A DNA stretch of 64,000 nt, from positions 1 to 64,000 of the forward strand of contig JAOATL010000003.1 in NCBI GenBank assembly GCA_030158125.1, written 5' to 3'. A program made the position numbers and the translations under genes. Every line of letters starts with the position of its first letter. The stretch's first letter is position 1. Below, one piece after another: positions 17,456 to 28,395 of this stretch. This DNA comes from Limnohabitans sp. (lineage in GTDB: Bacteria; Pseudomonadota; Gammaproteobacteria; Burkholderiales; Burkholderiaceae_C). The notes under the pieces are model-generated. The model saw nothing but the letters and a program-made list of their open reading frames with translations, was not told where the DNA came from and searched no databases.

Positions 17456-18856
17456 ATGTCCGACGCTTACCTCAACTTTGCCAACTCGGCCTTTGGCGCG
17501 CGCCTGGCCGGCATGCTGGGCCTGCCGCGTCCCGTGCCGCTCGAGCGGTTCGAAGCCGGCCAACCGGTGGTTGCTGGCGACGTGCTGGTCGGCGCCGGTG
17601 GTACGCCCGAACTGCTGCCCGCGCTGCTGGCTGCCTTCCGCGCCATGCGGGCCGCCACCGTGGCGCACCGCAGCGTGCAGGGCTGGACCGCGATGGCCAA
17701 CCAGGCCGGCTTGATGAGCGGGCTGTGGAGCACCGGCGAGCAGCCGGGCGGTCCCCTCAAGGCCGTGGTGTTTGACGCCACCGGCCTGGCCACCGTGGCC
17801 CAGGCCGAGGCGCTGTACCAGTGCTTCCACGACGCGGTGCGCTCACTGCAAAGCTGCGGCCGCGTGCTGGTGCTGGGCCGCCCGCCCGAAGCCTGCCCGG
17901 TTGCCGAGCAGGCCACGGTACAGCGCGCTCTGGAAGGTTTTGTGAAATCGCTGGCCAAGGAGGTCAAGCGCGGCATTGCGGTGCAACTGGTCTATGTGGC
18001 GCCGGGAGCCGAGGCGCAACTCGAAGGCACACTGCGCTTCTTTTTGTCGCCGCGCAGCGCCTATGTGTCGGGCCAGGTGGTGCGGCTGGCACCCTTTGAG
18101 GCCCCGGCCCCGAGCGACTGGGTGCAGCCGCTGGCGGGCAAAAAGATTTTGGTGACCGGCGCGGCGCGCGGCATTGGCGCGGCCATTGCCGAAACCCTGG
18201 CGCGCGATGGCGCCCAGGTGGTCTGTCTGGACGTGCCGCAGGCCCAGGACGCCTTGCAGGCCGTGGCCGAGCGGCTGCAGGGCCGCGCGCTGGCGCTCGA
18301 CATTGCCGATCCGGCGGCCGCCGGGCAGATCGCCCAGGCGGCCCTGGCTGACGGCGGCTGGGACGGCGTGGTGCACAACGCCGGCATCACCCGCGACAAG
18401 ACCATCGCCAAGATGCCGCCGCACCTGTGGCAGACGCTGGTGCAGGTCAACCTGGTGGCGCAGCAGGCGATCAACCAGGCCTTGCTGGAGCGGGGCGCGC
18501 TCCAACCCCAGGCACGGCTGGTGTGCGTGTCGTCCATCTCGGGCATTGCCGGCAACCTGGGGCAGACCAACTACGCGTTTTCCAAGGCTGGCGTGATCGG
18601 CCTGGTGCACAGCCAGGCGCCGCGCCTGCCCCGCGGCATGGCCATCAACGCGGTGGCGCCGGGCTTCATCGAAACGCAAATGACCGCCGCCATCCCGCTG
18701 GCCATCCGCGAAGCCGGCCGGCGCATGAATTCCATGGGGCAGGGCGGCCAGCCGGTCGATGTGGCCGAAACCATCGCCTGGCTGCTCAGCCCCGCCTCGC
18801 AGGGCGTGAATGGGCAGGTGGTGCGCGTGTGCGGCCAAAGCCTGCTGGGGGCTTAA
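17456..18856 (+). CDS. Long-form 3-oxoacyl-ACP/CoA reductase (FabG4-like)
   Basis: This 466-residue protein is a high-molecular-weight FabG. The N-terminal half (to about residue 215) is a degenerate Rossmann-like domain. The C-terminal half is a full SDR domain starting at KKILVTGAARGIGAAIAETLA, with HNAGITRDKTI, the serine in CVSSISGIAGN and catalytic NYAFSK. Such proteins reduce or oxidise 3-keto/3-hydroxyacyl thioesters. The longer frame extending left to 16340 is rejected because it would cross the FabR-like gene and the operator. It leads an operon with MaoC, thiolase and acyl-CoA dehydrogenase genes, which points to beta-oxidation rather than synthesis. GC content is higher than in region 1. 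Confidence 0.88.
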   Translation: MSDAYLNFANSAFGARLAGMLGLPRPVPLERFEAGQPVVAGDVLVGAGGTPELLPALLAAFRAMRAATVAHRSVQGWTAMANQAGLMSGLWSTGEQPGGPLKAVVFDATGLATVAQAEALYQCFHDAVRSLQSCGRVLVLGRPPEACPVAEQATVQRALEGFVKSLAKEVKRGIAVQLVYVAPGAEAQLEGTLRFFLSPRSAYVSGQVVRLAPFEAPAPSDWVQPLAGKKILVTGAARGIGAAIAETLARDGAQVVCLDVPQAQDALQAVAERLQGRALALDIADPAAAGQIAQAALADGGWDGVVHNAGITRDKTIAKMPPHLWQTLVQVNLVAQQAINQALLERGALQPQARLVCVSSISGIAGNLGQTNYAFSKAGVIGLVHSQAPRLPRGMAINAVAPGFIETQMTAAIPLAIREAGRRMNSMGQGGQPVDVAETIAWLLSPASQGVNGQVVRVCGQSLLGA

Positions 18857-18857
18857 G

Positions 18858-19772
18858 GTGCAGCGCCAGAACATCACACCCGCCAGCACGCTGAGCAACT
18901 TGGCCCGTGCGCTGGCCAGCAGTTTCAAGCGCCCCGGGCCGGTGCGCGCGCTGGCCCCGGTCACGCTGGTGCTGCCGCGCGTCGTGGTCGACGCCGCGCA
19001 CCTGGCGCGTTACGCCGAGGTCTGCGGTTTTGCCCCGAGTGCGCAAGCGCCGCTCACCTACCCGCAGATGCTGACTTTCCCCCTGGTCATGACCTACATG
19101 ACTTCGCCCGCCTGCCCCTGGCCTGCCATGGGCACGGTGCACCTGGCCAACGCCATCACCCAGCATGCGCCGCTGGCCGCAGGCGATGCGGTGCGGGTGG
19201 AGCTGAGCAGCGGCGAGCTGCTGGCGCACGACAAGGGGCAGGTGTTCACGCTGCACCTGCGCGTGCTACGCGAGTCAGATGGCGAGGGCGATGGCCAATG
19301 CGTCTGGCAGGCCACACAAACCCTGCTGCGCCTGGGCGTGAAGTCGCCCGTGGGCGCACCGTTCAACGGCGCCGTGGGGCCGGAACTCGCCCTGACCCAG
19401 GCCGGTGCATTCGACGCCCCCGCCGACACCGGCCGCCGCTACGCCCCGGTGTCGGGCGACTACAACCCCATCCACCTGTCGGCGCTGAGCGCGCGCTTGT
19501 TCGGCTTTCCGCGCGCCATCGCGCATGGCCTGTGGACGCAGGCGCGCGCGCTGGCCCTGTTGCAAGCCGCCGCGCCGGCCACTGTGCTGCAAGCCGCTTC
19601 GCTCACCACCGTGTTCAAGCGGCCCGTGCTGCTGCCGACACGCGCCTCGCTCTGGCAGGCGCAGGCCAGTACAGGCCAGACCGTGTTCGAGGTGCGCGAC
19701 GCACGCGGCGAGCAGGTCCATCTGCGTTCCGAACTCCGCGCCGAACCCGCGCATCAACCCACCATTTCCTGA
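18858..19772 (+). CDS. MaoC-like hydratase/dehydratase
   Basis: The protein has about 304 residues, starting at GTG 18858, one base after the reductase stop. The C-terminal hot-dog domain has the hydratase-2 style motif YAPVSGDYNPIHLSALSARLFGFPRAIAHGLWT, with the catalytic aspartate and histidine of the D-x(4)-H pattern. The N-terminal part resembles the inactive half of double hot-dog enzymes. It hydrates 2-enoyl-CoA to the (R)-3-hydroxy product, which suits the FabG-type dehydrogenase in front. The upstream in-frame ATG at 18810 overlaps the reductase and is less likely. Confidence 0.88.
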   Translation: MQRQNITPASTLSNLARALASSFKRPGPVRALAPVTLVLPRVVVDAAHLARYAEVCGFAPSAQAPLTYPQMLTFPLVMTYMTSPACPWPAMGTVHLANAITQHAPLAAGDAVRVELSSGELLAHDKGQVFTLHLRVLRESDGEGDGQCVWQATQTLLRLGVKSPVGAPFNGAVGPELALTQAGAFDAPADTGRRYAPVSGDYNPIHLSALSARLFGFPRAIAHGLWTQARALALLQAAAPATVLQAASLTTVFKRPVLLPTRASLWQAQASTGQTVFEVRDARGEQVHLRSELRAEPAHQPTIS

Positions 19773-19780
19773 GCCCCACC

Positions 19781-21087
19781 ATGACCCCCAACAGCACCCT
19801 CCGTCGCGTCGCCATCGTGGGTGGCAACCGCATCCCGTTTGCGCGCTCCAACACCGCCTACAGCCGCGCCTCCAACCTCGATATGCTCACGGCCACGCTG
19901 CAAGGCCTGGTGGACCGCTTCAACCTGCATGGCCAGCGCCTGGGCGACGTGGCCGCAGGCGCGGTGATGAAGCATTCGCGCGACTTCAACCTGGTGCGCG
20001 AAGCCGTGCTCTCCACCACGCTCTCGCCCGAGACCCCGGCCTTCGACCTGCAGCAGGCCTGCGGCACCGGGCTGGAGGCCGCCATGCTGGTGGCGCACAA
20101 AATTGCGGTGGGCCAGATCGAATGCGGCGTGGCCGGCGGGGTGGACACCACCTCGGACGCGCCCATCGCCGTCAATGACCAACTGCGCCGCACCCTGCTC
20201 GATGTTTCGCGCGCGCGCAGCCCCTGGCAGCGCCTGCAGCGGGCGCTGCGCATCCGCCCGGGGCAGTTCTTCCAGCCCGAGCTGCCGCGCAACGGCGAGC
20301 CGCGTACCGGCCTGTCGATGGGCGAACACGCCGAACTCATGGCCCGCGAATGGGGCATCACGCGCGAAGCGCAAGATGCCCTGGCCCTGCAAAGCCACCA
20401 CAACCTGGCGCGCGCCTATGGCGAAGGTTTCTTTGTCGACCTGATGACGCCCTTCCTGGGCGTGAAGCAGGACAACAACCTGCGCCAGGGCCTGAACGCT
20501 GAACAGCTGGCCAAGCTCAAGCCGGTTTTCGACCGCAAGGTGGCGCCCGGCCAGGGCACGCTGACGGCAGGCAACGCCACACCGCTGACCGATGGCGCCT
20601 CGGCCGTGCTGCTGGCCAGCGAAGCCTGGGCGGCCGAGCGTGGTCTGCCGGTGCTGGCCTACCTCACGTTCAGCGAGGTGGCGGCGGTGGACTTTTTCAA
20701 CCCCGACCCGGCCAAGAAAGAAGGCCTGCTGATGGCCCCCGCCTACGCCGTGCCGCGCATGCTGGCGCGCGCTGGGTTGACGCTGCAGGACTTCGACTTT
20801 TATGAAATCCACGAAGCCTTTGCCGCCCAGGTGCTGTGCACCCTGCAGGCGTGGGAAGACCCGGCGTTTTGCCGCGACAAGCTCGGCCTGGCGCAGCCGC
20901 TGGGCGCCATTGACCGCAGCAAACTCAATGTGAACGGCAGCTCGCTCGCCGCCGGTCACCCGTTTGCCGCCACCGGCGGGCGCATTGTGGCCACGCTGGC
21001 CAAGCTGCTCGCGCAAAAAGGCAGCGGGCGCGGTTTGATTTCCATCTGCGCCGCTGGCGGCCAGGGCGTCGTGGCCATTCTGGAGAA

Positions 21088-21091
<4 letters not shown>
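19781..21091 (+). CDS. Acetyl-CoA C-acyltransferase (FadI-like thiolase)
   Basis: This 436-residue thiolase is close in length and motifs to FadI. It opens with RRVAIVGGNRIPFARSNTAYS. The nucleophilic cysteine is in FDLQQACGTGLEAAML, the histidine is in NVNGSSLAAGHPFAATGGR, and the second cysteine is in ISICAAGGQG. It cleaves 3-oxoacyl-CoA into acetyl-CoA and a shortened acyl-CoA. The ATG at 19781 lies 8 bp after the MaoC stop. A much longer upstream frame is a shadow of the MaoC gene. Its stop overlaps the acyl-CoA dehydrogenase start. Confidence 0.92.
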
Positions 21092-22914
<1,823 letters not shown>

Positions 22915-23009
22915 ACCCGCTTCACCGCTTGGCGGCATGGACAGCAATGTATCTCAATGGATACAGAGCGCCATAAAAACGATCTATGCGCCAACTGAAG
23001 GGGTAACCG

Positions 23010-23302
23010 ATGACTGCACTCAAACTGCGGAAATGGGACAGCGCCCAACACCTCAAGACCGAAGAGGACATGGCGCTCTATATGGAGGCCTGCCTGCAAG
23101 AGGCAGGGGATGATGCTGCCAAGGCCCTGGGCACCATTGCCCGGGCCAAGGGCATGTCGCAACTTTCGCGCGTACGGGCCTGGGCAGGGACAGCCTCTAC
23201 AAGGCGTTGTCAGGGGAGGGCAACCCCAGCTTTGCCACGATCCTGAAAGTCACGGCGGCGCTGGGCATCCAGCTCCACGCACAGCCCATGCAGGCGGGGT
23301 AA
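23010..23302 (+). pseudogene. HigA-type addiction module antidote, frameshifted
   Basis: The first frame encodes KLRKWDSAQHLKTEEDMALY then LGTIARAKGMSQLSR, typical of the small putative antidote proteins with a Cro/C1-type helix-turn-helix. After about 23169 the frame must shift by one base to continue with TGLGRDSLYKALSGEGNPSF and ATILKVTAALGIQLHA up to TAA at 23300-23302, the expected second half. A one-base loss near CGCGTACGG explains it. No HigB/RelE-like toxin gene precedes it; the gap to the upstream gene is only 95 bp. It is therefore a decayed orphan antitoxin. Confidence 0.8.
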
Positions 23303-23682
23303 GCGTGATGGGTGTTGGGGTAGGAGCGTTTGTGGCTCATGCCCTGTAAAGGCTGGTTGCTGTCGCTCGTCCCAAGCCGGTCCAATGCCAGCTTCCGACC
23401 CATTGCAGCCGGTCACATCTTTTAAGACGTTGACTTGTTTGTAGCGGTTGCTGCCGGTCGTGTCCCGCAGTCATTTGTGGGCTTTCTGCCAGTAGCGGTC
23501 GGTCGATCTTTAACCATCAGGCTCGGCAGCCGGTCAGTTCGGTCATAGGCCAATGACCGCTATCACTCATCCTATCAAGTGCTGACGGATAGGATCCATT
23601 GATGCGCGGGCCAATTTGCACAACAGGCTGAGACGCCCAACGAATAGGGAGCCCTGCACATTTTCGATGCAGCGACGTGTTC
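23303..23682. repeat. Intergenic repeat cluster B
   Basis: The stretch contains several TGCCGGTC, GCAGCCGGTCA and CGGTCGGTCGAT pieces, and CGGTCATAGGCCAATGACCG at 23540-23559, one base away from the palindrome at 15145-15164. No credible gene is present. It lies immediately left of the copper operon, whose last gene ends at 23683, and may mark the boundary of an inserted segment. Confidence 0.65.
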
Positions 23683-24027
23683 TTACTGAACTGGCTGGAT
23701 GTCAGTGACGATCATCTTGCCACCTTCATTGAGCACCATAAACTTAATTTTTTCGCCCGGCTTGATGCTGGTCAATAAACTTTTATCTTTAGCAGTAAAT
23801 ACCATTGTCATTCCTGGCATATCCATATGCTTGATTTCGCCGTGTTTGATCGTGACCTTGCCAGTTTCTATATCAATTTTCTTGACCTCTCCGTCGGTTA
23901 AAGACGGCGTCATTTGCGACATGTTCATCTTGCTGTGATCCATGGCAGTTTGGGAAAAACTGCTTAAGGGAAGAGCCGCACCAATGGTCAATAGTAAAGT
24001 TGCAATTTTGGTTTGAATATTTTTCAT
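23683..24027 (-). CDS. CusF-like periplasmic copper-binding protein
   Basis: This 114-residue protein has a signal peptide (MKNIQTKIATLLLTIGAALP then a cleavage site near SFSQ-T). The mature part contains DHSKMNMSQM and the CusF/YdeI-type beta-barrel core ending in HMDMPGMTMVFTAKD, with methionine and histidine ligands suited to Cu(I). CusF usually delivers copper to the CusCBA pump, but no CusA or CusB is encoded in this window. It is the last gene of the leftward copper operon, 7 bp from the DUF411 gene, and is A/T-richer than region 2. Confidence 0.88.
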   Translation of the reverse strand: MKNIQTKIATLLLTIGAALPLSSFSQTAMDHSKMNMSQMTPSLTDGEVKKIDIETGKVTIKHGEIKHMDMPGMTMVFTAKDKSLLTSIKPGEKIKFMVLNEGGKMIVTDIQPVQ

Positions 24028-24034
24028 ATTTTCC

Positions 24035-24517
24035 TCATGAGTAAGAGTTAAAAACTTTTGATGATCCGTCTTTTTGGATTAACAAGACTTGATACGCGTC
24101 ACGCCTTGCGCCGTAGACAGGACCGTCCATTCCAGGAGATCCGATAGGCATCCCCGGAACAGCAAGACCTAACGCTTGTGGTTTTTCTTTGAGTAAACGT
24201 TGAATGTCTTCGGCTGGCACATGCCCCTCAATCACATATCCACCGACCAGAGCCGTATGACATGAAGCGAACTTTTGAGGCATACCCAGCCGAGCCCGCG
24301 CTGCGTTGTTACCTTGATCGTTTACTTTCAAAGAAAAATTATTCTTTTCTAAATGAATAATCCAGTCTTTGCAACAGCCACAGTTAGGGTCTTTCCAGAC
24401 TTGTATAGCTATAGCGTTTGGGCTGGCTGCAATGGCAATTGAGGACGAGCACATTGAAGCTATTCCCAACAATAGCAACCGCCTCATTGAATTTTTTGAA
24501 CTGTTTTTGTCAGTCAT
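24035..24517 (-). CDS. DUF411 metal-binding protein
   Basis: The 160-residue protein has an N-terminal hydrophobic export segment. The DUF411 core follows: VWKDPNCGCCKDWIIHLEKN with the CxCC cluster, then KFASCHTALVGGYVIEGHVPAEDIQRLL. DUF411 proteins are small, mostly periplasmic proteins found near copper genes, and the cysteines are probable metal ligands; the biochemical role is not established. Its place between cupredoxin and CusF-like genes supports copper handling. Confidence 0.88.
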   Translation of the reverse strand: MTDKNSSKNSMRRLLLLGIASMCSSSIAIAASPNAIAIQVWKDPNCGCCKDWIIHLEKNNFSLKVNDQGNNAARARLGMPQKFASCHTALVGGYVIEGHVPAEDIQRLLKEKPQALGLAVPGMPIGSPGMDGPVYGARRDAYQVLLIQKDGSSKVFNSYS

Positions 24518-24543
24518 TTCAGCAGCCCTTTCCTGTAATGAAA

Positions 24544-25038
24544 TTACTTCTTGCCAACCTTAATCGCACCCTTCATCCCAGCTTCGTAGTGGCCTGGCAT
24601 CAAGCAGGCAAAATTTACGGTTCCAGTCTTCGTGAATTGCCAAACAATTTCGCCTTGCTGTCCTGGAGATAGTGTCACTTTGCCAGGTTCGTCATGTTCC
24701 ATATCTGGGAATTTTTTCATCTGCTCCAGATGCTCGAGCAATTCCTTCTGGGTGCCCAGACTCAATTCGTGCTTCACCTTTCCTTGATTCTTGACAACAA
24801 AGCGGACCGTCTCTCCTTGCTTGACCTGAATAGATGAGGGTGTGTAACGCATGTTATCCGTCATATCGACATTGATGGTCTGCGTTACCTTGGAGGCAAC
24901 ACCTGGTTTGCCAATTGCGGTTTCCTCGTCAGCATGGCCATGCCCACCGGCGTGCTTTCCAGCCGCAAAAGCCGACGCTGACAGGGTCAGAGCAACCAAA
25001 ACAAAGATTTGGCGAGAAGTGATGTACTTGGGTTTCAT
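24544..25038 (-). CDS. Cupredoxin-domain copper resistance protein
   Basis: This 164-residue protein has a signal peptide ending near AFA-AGKHAGGHGHADEE, with a His-rich start to the mature part. The C-terminal blue-copper domain shows ligands in VKHELSLG (His) and FACLMPGHYEAGMKG (Cys, His, Met). This pattern fits CopI-like or plastocyanin/azurin-family proteins involved in periplasmic copper tolerance. It may carry electrons or copper for the adjacent multicopper oxidase, from which it is separated by 22 bp. Confidence 0.88.
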   Translation of the reverse strand: MKPKYITSRQIFVLVALTLSASAFAAGKHAGGHGHADEETAIGKPGVASKVTQTINVDMTDNMRYTPSSIQVKQGETVRFVVKNQGKVKHELSLGTQKELLEHLEQMKKFPDMEHDEPGKVTLSPGQQGEIVWQFTKTGTVNFACLMPGHYEAGMKGAIKVGKK

Positions 25039-25060
25039 TCGTTAACTCCGGAAAAAAAAT

Positions 25061-26488
25061 TCAGTGATTGCTATGTGATGAGGGCTTGCGCACCTTGACT
25101 TCGGTCGTTTTGGCGGGCATCTGGGCGCGAGGCATGGACTGCCCACCCTCCGCCTTGAAGCGCGCTGGTTCAGTCAACGGCCCGGTGTACTCATGGGCTA
25201 CCGTGCCTTCGGGATGCTTGTACCAACCCGGGTCCTTGTAGTCCCCCGGCTTTTGATTACGGCGGACCTTCAGAACGCTGAACATGCCACCCATTTCGAC
25301 CGATCCGAAGGGGCCTTGGCCAGTCATCATCGCAGCGGTGTTGTCAGGGATGGGCATTTCCATCTCAGTCATGTCGGCCATACCACGCTCACCCATGACC
25401 ATGTAGTCTGGAATCAGGTTATTGATCTTCTTGGCGATGCCACGGTGATCCACACCAATCAATGTCGGAACGTTATGACCCATGGCGTTCATGGTGTGAT
25501 GGCTTTTGTGACAGTGGAAGGCCCAGTCCCCTTCCTCATCTGCCAGAAACTCGATCTGTCGCATCTGACCGACGGCCACATCGGTCGTCACTTCATGCCA
25601 GCGGGTGCTCTTGGGTGTCGGGCCACCGTCCGTACCAGTGACGAGGAACTCATGGCCGTGCAAATGTATGGGGTGGTTCGTCATCGTCAGGTTGCCAATG
25701 CGAATACGCACCTTGTCGTTCAGGCGGACATTGAGGCTGTCGATGCCTGGAAATATCCGGCTGTTCCAGCTCCACAGGTTGAAGTCCAGCATTGTCATGA
25801 TCTTGGGGGTGTAGCTGCCCGGATCGATGTCATAGGCGTTGAGTAGGAAGCAGAAGTCTCGCTGGACCTCATCAATCAGATCATTCTTGACTTTAGGATG
25901 GGTCACCCAAAAGCCCATCATGCCCATGGCCATCTGTGTCATCTCATCAGCATGCGGGTGGTACATGAAGGTGCCAGGCCGGCGCGCGACGAACTCGTAA
26001 ACAAACGTCTTGCCGGAGGGAATAGCCGGCTGGTTCAGTCCGGCCACACCGTCCATGCCGTTGGGCAGGCGCTGCCCGTGCCAGTGAATGGAGGTATGCT
26101 CTGGCAGCTTGTTGGTCACGAAGATCCGCACGCGATCGCCCTCGACCACTTCAATCGTGGGCCCCGGGCTCTGGCCGTTGTAGCCCCAGAGATGGGCTTT
26201 AAAGCCAGGGGCCATTTCCCGCACTACTGGTTCGGCGACCAGGTGAAATTCCTTGACGCCTTGATTCATGCGCCATGGCAAAGTCCATCCATTCAGCGTC
26301 ACCACCGGGTTGTAGGCGCGTCCGCTGTTGGGGACAAGCGGCGCCATGGTGTTAGGGCTGGTCTGTATTACAGGCTCAGGCAGAGCGGCCATCGCCACGC
26401 GGCTGACCGCGCTGGCGGCCACGGCACCACCAGCAATCCCGGCGTACTTAAAAAAGTCTCTTCTGGAAGTCATCGTTGTATCTTTCAT
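25061..26488 (-). CDS. Multicopper oxidase, Tat-exported
   Basis: The 475-residue protein has a twin-arginine signal beginning TSRRDFFKYAGIAGGAVAAS. Four copper blocks are visible in order: SIHWHGQRLP, MYHPHADEM, HPIHLHGHEF and WAFHCHKSHHTMNAMGH, together providing type 1, 2 and 3 sites. Such enzymes oxidise Cu(I) to the less toxic Cu(II) in the periplasm. The length is that of the short CopA/CueO-like oxidases, without the long methionine-rich insert of plasmid CopA. The start at 26488 directly abuts the upstream TolC-like gene's stop; an in-frame ATG at 26473 is possible. Confidence 0.9.
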   Translation of the reverse strand: MKDTTMTSRRDFFKYAGIAGGAVAASAVSRVAMAALPEPVIQTSPNTMAPLVPNSGRAYNPVVTLNGWTLPWRMNQGVKEFHLVAEPVVREMAPGFKAHLWGYNGQSPGPTIEVVEGDRVRIFVTNKLPEHTSIHWHGQRLPNGMDGVAGLNQPAIPSGKTFVYEFVARRPGTFMYHPHADEMTQMAMGMMGFWVTHPKVKNDLIDEVQRDFCFLLNAYDIDPGSYTPKIMTMLDFNLWSWNSRIFPGIDSLNVRLNDKVRIRIGNLTMTNHPIHLHGHEFLVTGTDGGPTPKSTRWHEVTTDVAVGQMRQIEFLADEEGDWAFHCHKSHHTMNAMGHNVPTLIGVDHRGIAKKINNLIPDYMVMGERGMADMTEMEMPIPDNTAAMMTGQGPFGSVEMGGMFSVLKVRRNQKPGDYKDPGWYKHPEGTVAHEYTGPLTEPARFKAEGGQSMPRAQMPAKTTEVKVRKPSSHSNH

Positions 26489-27922
26489 TCAATGAGGCGC
26501 AGCGCCACCGGCTGGCGCACTGGGCATGGCTGCCAGCGGAGTGTTCATCGGTCGCCCGACCAGTGAGGCTTGTAGCGCGGCATCCGCTAGCCAAAACTGC
26601 TGCTCGGCTCCGATCGCAGCCATGACCGTAGAGACCTGATCACGTGAGTCCGCCAGCAACTCGAAGATGCCGATGATCATTCCGTTGTAGCGCAGTTGGT
26701 TCTCTTCTGAGATCACCTTACGAAGCGGTATCACCTCGTCCCGGTTGTGCCGTGCAATGTCATAAGCCGTGCGATAGGAGGAGTAGCTTTCTCGCAAGCT
26801 TGAACCCGCCGAGCGGACGGTCGCCTCAAGCTGATTGGCTGCGGCCAAGGTGCGTGCGTTCATGGCATCGCGCTGCATGCCCCCCCAATCAAAGATGGGC
26901 AGGCGTACCGCGATTTCATACCCTCGCGCTGCGCTGCGCTCACCCGCCACGCTGTTCGTGCTGGTGTTGCGCATGGCCCTCAGTTCAATGTCGGTGATGC
27001 TGGTGACCATGTTCAAACCCTGGGCTCTGGCGGAAGCATCCAGTGTGCTTTGGGCAAGACGGATGTCGAGGCGGTTACGCGTAGCAAACGTCGCAACGCC
27101 CTGCGGATCGAGCGCCTGTTTGGGTAGTTCAGGCAAGCGGTCCGGCAGTTTGAGCATCTGGGCCTGTTGGGCATCCAGACCGAGTACGCGTACGAACTCT
27201 TCGCGGGCAGCAGTTACTTGGTGAGTTGCTGTTGCCAATCGGGTCCCTGCGTCCGCATAGAAGGCCTGCTCACGAGCCCGTGTGAGGCGATTGAAGTTGC
27301 CTATGGCCTGCATCCTGCGAGCCAGTTCGGAACTCGCTGCAGCGCTTTCATACACCTGCTTGGCATACTGAAGCGTCTGTTGGGCAGCCACGGCGCGGAC
27401 CCATGCCTGGCGCACGCGGGTGACCTGGTCGACCACATCACTCGACAGTCGCAGATGGGCCACTTCGATGCGACGGTTGGCGATTCCCTGGCGACTAGGG
27501 AGGGTCAGAATATCGAGCAGACCAAAGGAAAGCGCACGGTTTAACTCCAGCGCATCACCGGCCACCATGCGTTCCAGGGAGAAGACCGGGTTTGCAATCC
27601 TGCCCACTTGTGCCGCATCTGCGGACTCCGCCCAACCTTGAGCCAGCAACGCCTGGAGCGATGGGCTGTTGACGAGCGCCAGCTGGACCGCCTCGCGCTG
27701 ACCCAGAATGTTTTGAAGCAGCTTCTGGGCCGCCTGCGCACGCTGTTCGCGCTCATCGGCAGTCCGCGCGAGAGAAATCTGCCCTTCGGCAAAACTCTTG
27801 GCCTCCTCGTTCACCCGGGCAACGTTTTGTTCGAGGCTAACAGTGGCGCAACCGGCAAGCGTGGCCAAGGCGATCGCGGATAGCGCCAGTTTCCCTAGCG
27901 AGGTGCTTGGGATGCGCTTCAT
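26489..27922 (-). CDS. TolC-family outer-membrane factor in copper operon (CusC-like)
   Basis: This 477-residue protein is a predicted lipoprotein, with lipobox LAGC in ATLAGCATVSLEQNV. It is rich in the long Ala/Gln/Leu helices of TolC-family channels, with two repeated halves. In CusCBA it would be the exit duct, but no RND pump or adaptor gene lies in this window. Either it works with a pump encoded elsewhere or it has another role. Its start overlaps the 107-residue protein gene by 4 bp (ATGA), so translation is coupled. Confidence 0.82.
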   Translation of the reverse strand: MKRIPSTSLGKLALSAIALATLAGCATVSLEQNVARVNEEAKSFAEGQISLARTADEREQRAQAAQKLLQNILGQREAVQLALVNSPSLQALLAQGWAESADAAQVGRIANPVFSLERMVAGDALELNRALSFGLLDILTLPSRQGIANRRIEVAHLRLSSDVVDQVTRVRQAWVRAVAAQQTLQYAKQVYESAAASSELARRMQAIGNFNRLTRAREQAFYADAGTRLATATHQVTAAREEFVRVLGLDAQQAQMLKLPDRLPELPKQALDPQGVATFATRNRLDIRLAQSTLDASARAQGLNMVTSITDIELRAMRNTSTNSVAGERSAARGYEIAVRLPIFDWGGMQRDAMNARTLAAANQLEATVRSAGSSLRESYSSYRTAYDIARHNRDEVIPLRKVISEENQLRYNGMIIGIFELLADSRDQVSTVMAAIGAEQQFWLADAALQASLVGRPMNTPLAAMPSAPAGGAAPH

Positions 27923-28242
27923 GGCTTGACTCCCCCATGATGACCAGATTGCGTATCAGGCACGTCAGAGGCGTCCTTCAGGGCCTCACCTGTCGCGACC
28001 TCCTTGGCATAGCTGCGCCAGCCTCCAATACGACCTACCAAGTCGTTGGCTTTGACCCATGACTGAATGGCCTGGTCGTTATAGGGGCGGAAGTCACTAA
28101 GTGCAGACTTGTACTCAACTTCCACCACCGAAAGATTTTTCACGGGCTCGCTGGTGGCTTGGGCCGCGGCTACACCAGCTAACATGGCACAACTCAGGGC
28201 GAGACATGTCTGTGCGAATAATAGTGAACGTCTGACGAGCAT
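27919..28242 (-). CDS. Small exported protein of copper operon, unknown function
   Basis: This 107-residue protein has a signal peptide of about 28 residues (MLVRRSLLFAQTCLALSC then a cleavage at AAA-QA). The mature part includes VVEVEYKSALSDFRPYNDQA, AWVKAND-like IQSWVKANDLVGRIGGW and a C-terminal HHGG. I do not recognise a named family. It is the first gene of the leftward copper operon, opposite the regulator gene, so it is likely copper-induced. The terminal histidines could bind metal. Confidence 0.7.
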   Translation of the reverse strand: MLVRRSLLFAQTCLALSCAMLAGVAAAQATSEPVKNLSVVEVEYKSALSDFRPYNDQAIQSWVKANDLVGRIGGWRSYAKEVATGEALKDASDVPDTQSGHHGGVKP

Positions 28243-28319
28243 GGTTTCCTCAATGTGATCGGTAACATAGATAGGGGGAATTATTAAAATACCAAGTCGT
28301 CAGCACGATGTCGAAAAGA

Positions 28320-28334
28320 TTACATATTTGTCAT
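28320..28334. promoter_or_regulatory. Possible copper-response regulator binding site
   Basis: TTACATATTTGTCAT sits between the divergent copper operon (start 28242) and regulator gene (start 28396). TTACA and TGTCA half-sites resemble the imperfect inverted repeats recognised by CusR/CopR-type regulators. The evidence is position and resemblance only. Confidence 0.4.
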
Positions 28335-28395
28335 CTTGCCATCGCAACAAATGGAAGTCGTCATACTCAGGTCTGCCATAGAGGGTCAGTTGCCA

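Noticed and set aside
23683-28242. Complete CusCBA efflux system
   Set aside because: Only CusC-like and CusF-like genes are present; no RND pump or adaptor gene is found.
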